Source of the DNA: Sweltsa coloradensis
Taxonomy: Eukaryota > Arthropoda > Insecta > Plecoptera > Chloroperlidae
DNA: 64,000 bases
Assembly: GCA_024449915.1 (NCBI GenBank)
Contig: JAMZAV010000800.1
Coordinates: 372,001-436,000 of the forward strand
Direction of reading: 5' to 3'
Under the pieces are notes generated by a model. The model was given only the letters and a program-made list of their open reading frames with translations, was not told the origin of the DNA and searched no databases. The position numbers and the translations under genes were made by a program. Below are positions 63,380 through 64,000 of this stretch, piece by piece (position 1 is the stretch's first letter; every line of letters starts with the position of its first letter).

Positions 63380-63693
63380 TATCATTCACAACTAGTTCTA
63401 AGGCGCAAGGTCTAAGTCGCATGGTGTACCGGTAAGTCGTAAGAAATGTGAGTCGTTCACAACTGCCATGCTTCTCTCTCTTTTCTCACTCGCGCGCACA
63501 CACAAAGCTCAATGTTCTGATTGGCTTGTCGTAAGGCCTAGTCCTACGAATTGGATTTTGGGCAATTCGTTACGACTTACGATTAGCCTTGCGACTTAGA
63601 ACGAGTTGTGAACGTTCTGATTGCAACACATACTCGGCGATACGAAATATTACGCCTTAGAAAGTTAGAACTTAGAACTAGTTGTGAATTATG
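63380..63693. mobile_element. Second MITE inside the 5S SINE
   Basis: TTCACAACTAGTTCTAAG at 63386 has a perfect 18-bp mirror CTTAGAACTAGTTGTGAA ending at 63689; AAGCATA lies just outside in mirrored form. An extra diverged copy of the end (CTTAGAACGAGTTGTGAA) lies inside at about 63596-63613, together with GTAAGTCGTAA words, so the element is a multi-copy fold-back. Confidence 0.78.
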
Positions 63694-63835
63694 CTTATCC
63701 AGCGGTATATACGCGAGTTTCAGGGCAGAGCAGTCACCCACTCTCCCCTTTGGCCACGCCCGAAGGCTGCTTAATTAACTTCGGTGTTCGAGTGGGAACC
63801 GGTTCAACGACCTTGGCTAAACCGCTGGCGACTAA

Positions 63836-64000
63836 ACTAGGGATGACTTCGGGTACCCAGAAACCGGTTTGGAACTGGTTCCATAACGATCCGATTCCTC
63901 TTTTTCGGAACCGGTTCTATTTTTAGGCCTCACCTAAAAGTTGTCAAGGGCCTAGGCACAGACAAGAATAAATGAGCAAGAAACACCCGTGATTGCAAAA
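63836..64000. other. Right edge; start of GGGATGAC-type repeat
   Basis: TAGGGATGACTTCGGGTACCC at 63838 resembles sequences at 40271 and 60489. ACCGGTT and GGAACCGGTTC words follow. The window ends before a matching right end could be seen. Confidence 0.35.

Larger units (their letters stand above)
63001..63835 (-). mobile_element. 5S-derived SINE, interrupted twice
   Basis: On the minus strand: 5S part at 63830-63694 (GGTTCCCACTCGAACACCGA, GGTGACTGCTCTGCCCTG, terminal stem CCAGCGGT/ACCGCTGG), body resuming at about 63377 (GAGCAGATGTAGGGTTCGAG) to 63284, and again at 63098-63001 (GGTTACACCGTCC, TGGGACGTTAAGCCG). The gaps are two inserted elements. Comparison with 48655-49070 shows that little SINE sequence was lost. 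Confidence 0.82.

Noticed and set aside
1..64000. CRISPR array, prokaryotic operon or viral genome
   Set aside because: No regularly spaced short repeats with unique spacers, no closely packed long reading frames; the two real genes have spliceosomal introns.

Overview
This window looks like nuclear DNA from an animal with intron-containing genes, most likely a marine invertebrate; an echinoderm or another invertebrate deuterostome would fit, but that is a guess. The evidence is AT-rich, gene-poor sequence, two conserved animal genes split by GT-AG introns, SINEs derived from tRNA and 5S rRNA, many short inverted-repeat DNA transposons, and a high density of the word TAGGCCTA(C) in the right third. 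There are no bacterial operons, viral genes or CRISPR arrays.

Only two protein-coding genes can be supported. (1) Ten exons on the + strand between 17593 and 35525 join in perfect reading phase into 524 residues of an SLC26-family anion transporter closest to SLC26A11. They run from the GLYSSF region near the end of the first membrane segments through the transporter core to a C-terminal STAS domain and a stop codon; the N-terminal part is not in view. (2) One terminal exon on the - strand (47442-47792) encodes the last 116 residues of ribosomal protein eS10 (RPS10); the first third of the protein was not found upstream. The two genes point at each other across about 12 kb.

Nearly everything else is repeat-derived or unrecognised. 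1-2.1 kb holds a fold-back element and three diverged tandem copies of a 320-360 bp unit. About 2.56-6.37 kb is a block whose bases look corrupted by homopolymer-like miscalls; a recognisable SINE inside it proves this. 7-17 kb holds fold-back elements, a TTAA-flanked element and a SINE that split an older repeat. The introns of SLC26A11 are full of repeats, and the end of its second visible exon has been triplicated together with its splice donor. 36-37 kb and 49-58 kb contain five hAT-like elements with exact or near-exact 8-bp target duplications, some nested. 48.6-49.1 kb and 63-63.8 kb hold copies of a 5S-rRNA-derived SINE; the second copy has been hit by two smaller elements.

I found no clear new biological system. 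The most interesting structural points are: two groups of unrelated SINEs that share 3' tails, implying two LINE partners; fold-back elements with a hammerhead-like CCTGAnGA...GAAACG motif; a repeat family whose 150-bp inner module is in direct tandem in two copies but head-to-head in a third; and the triplicated exon end with three splice donors.
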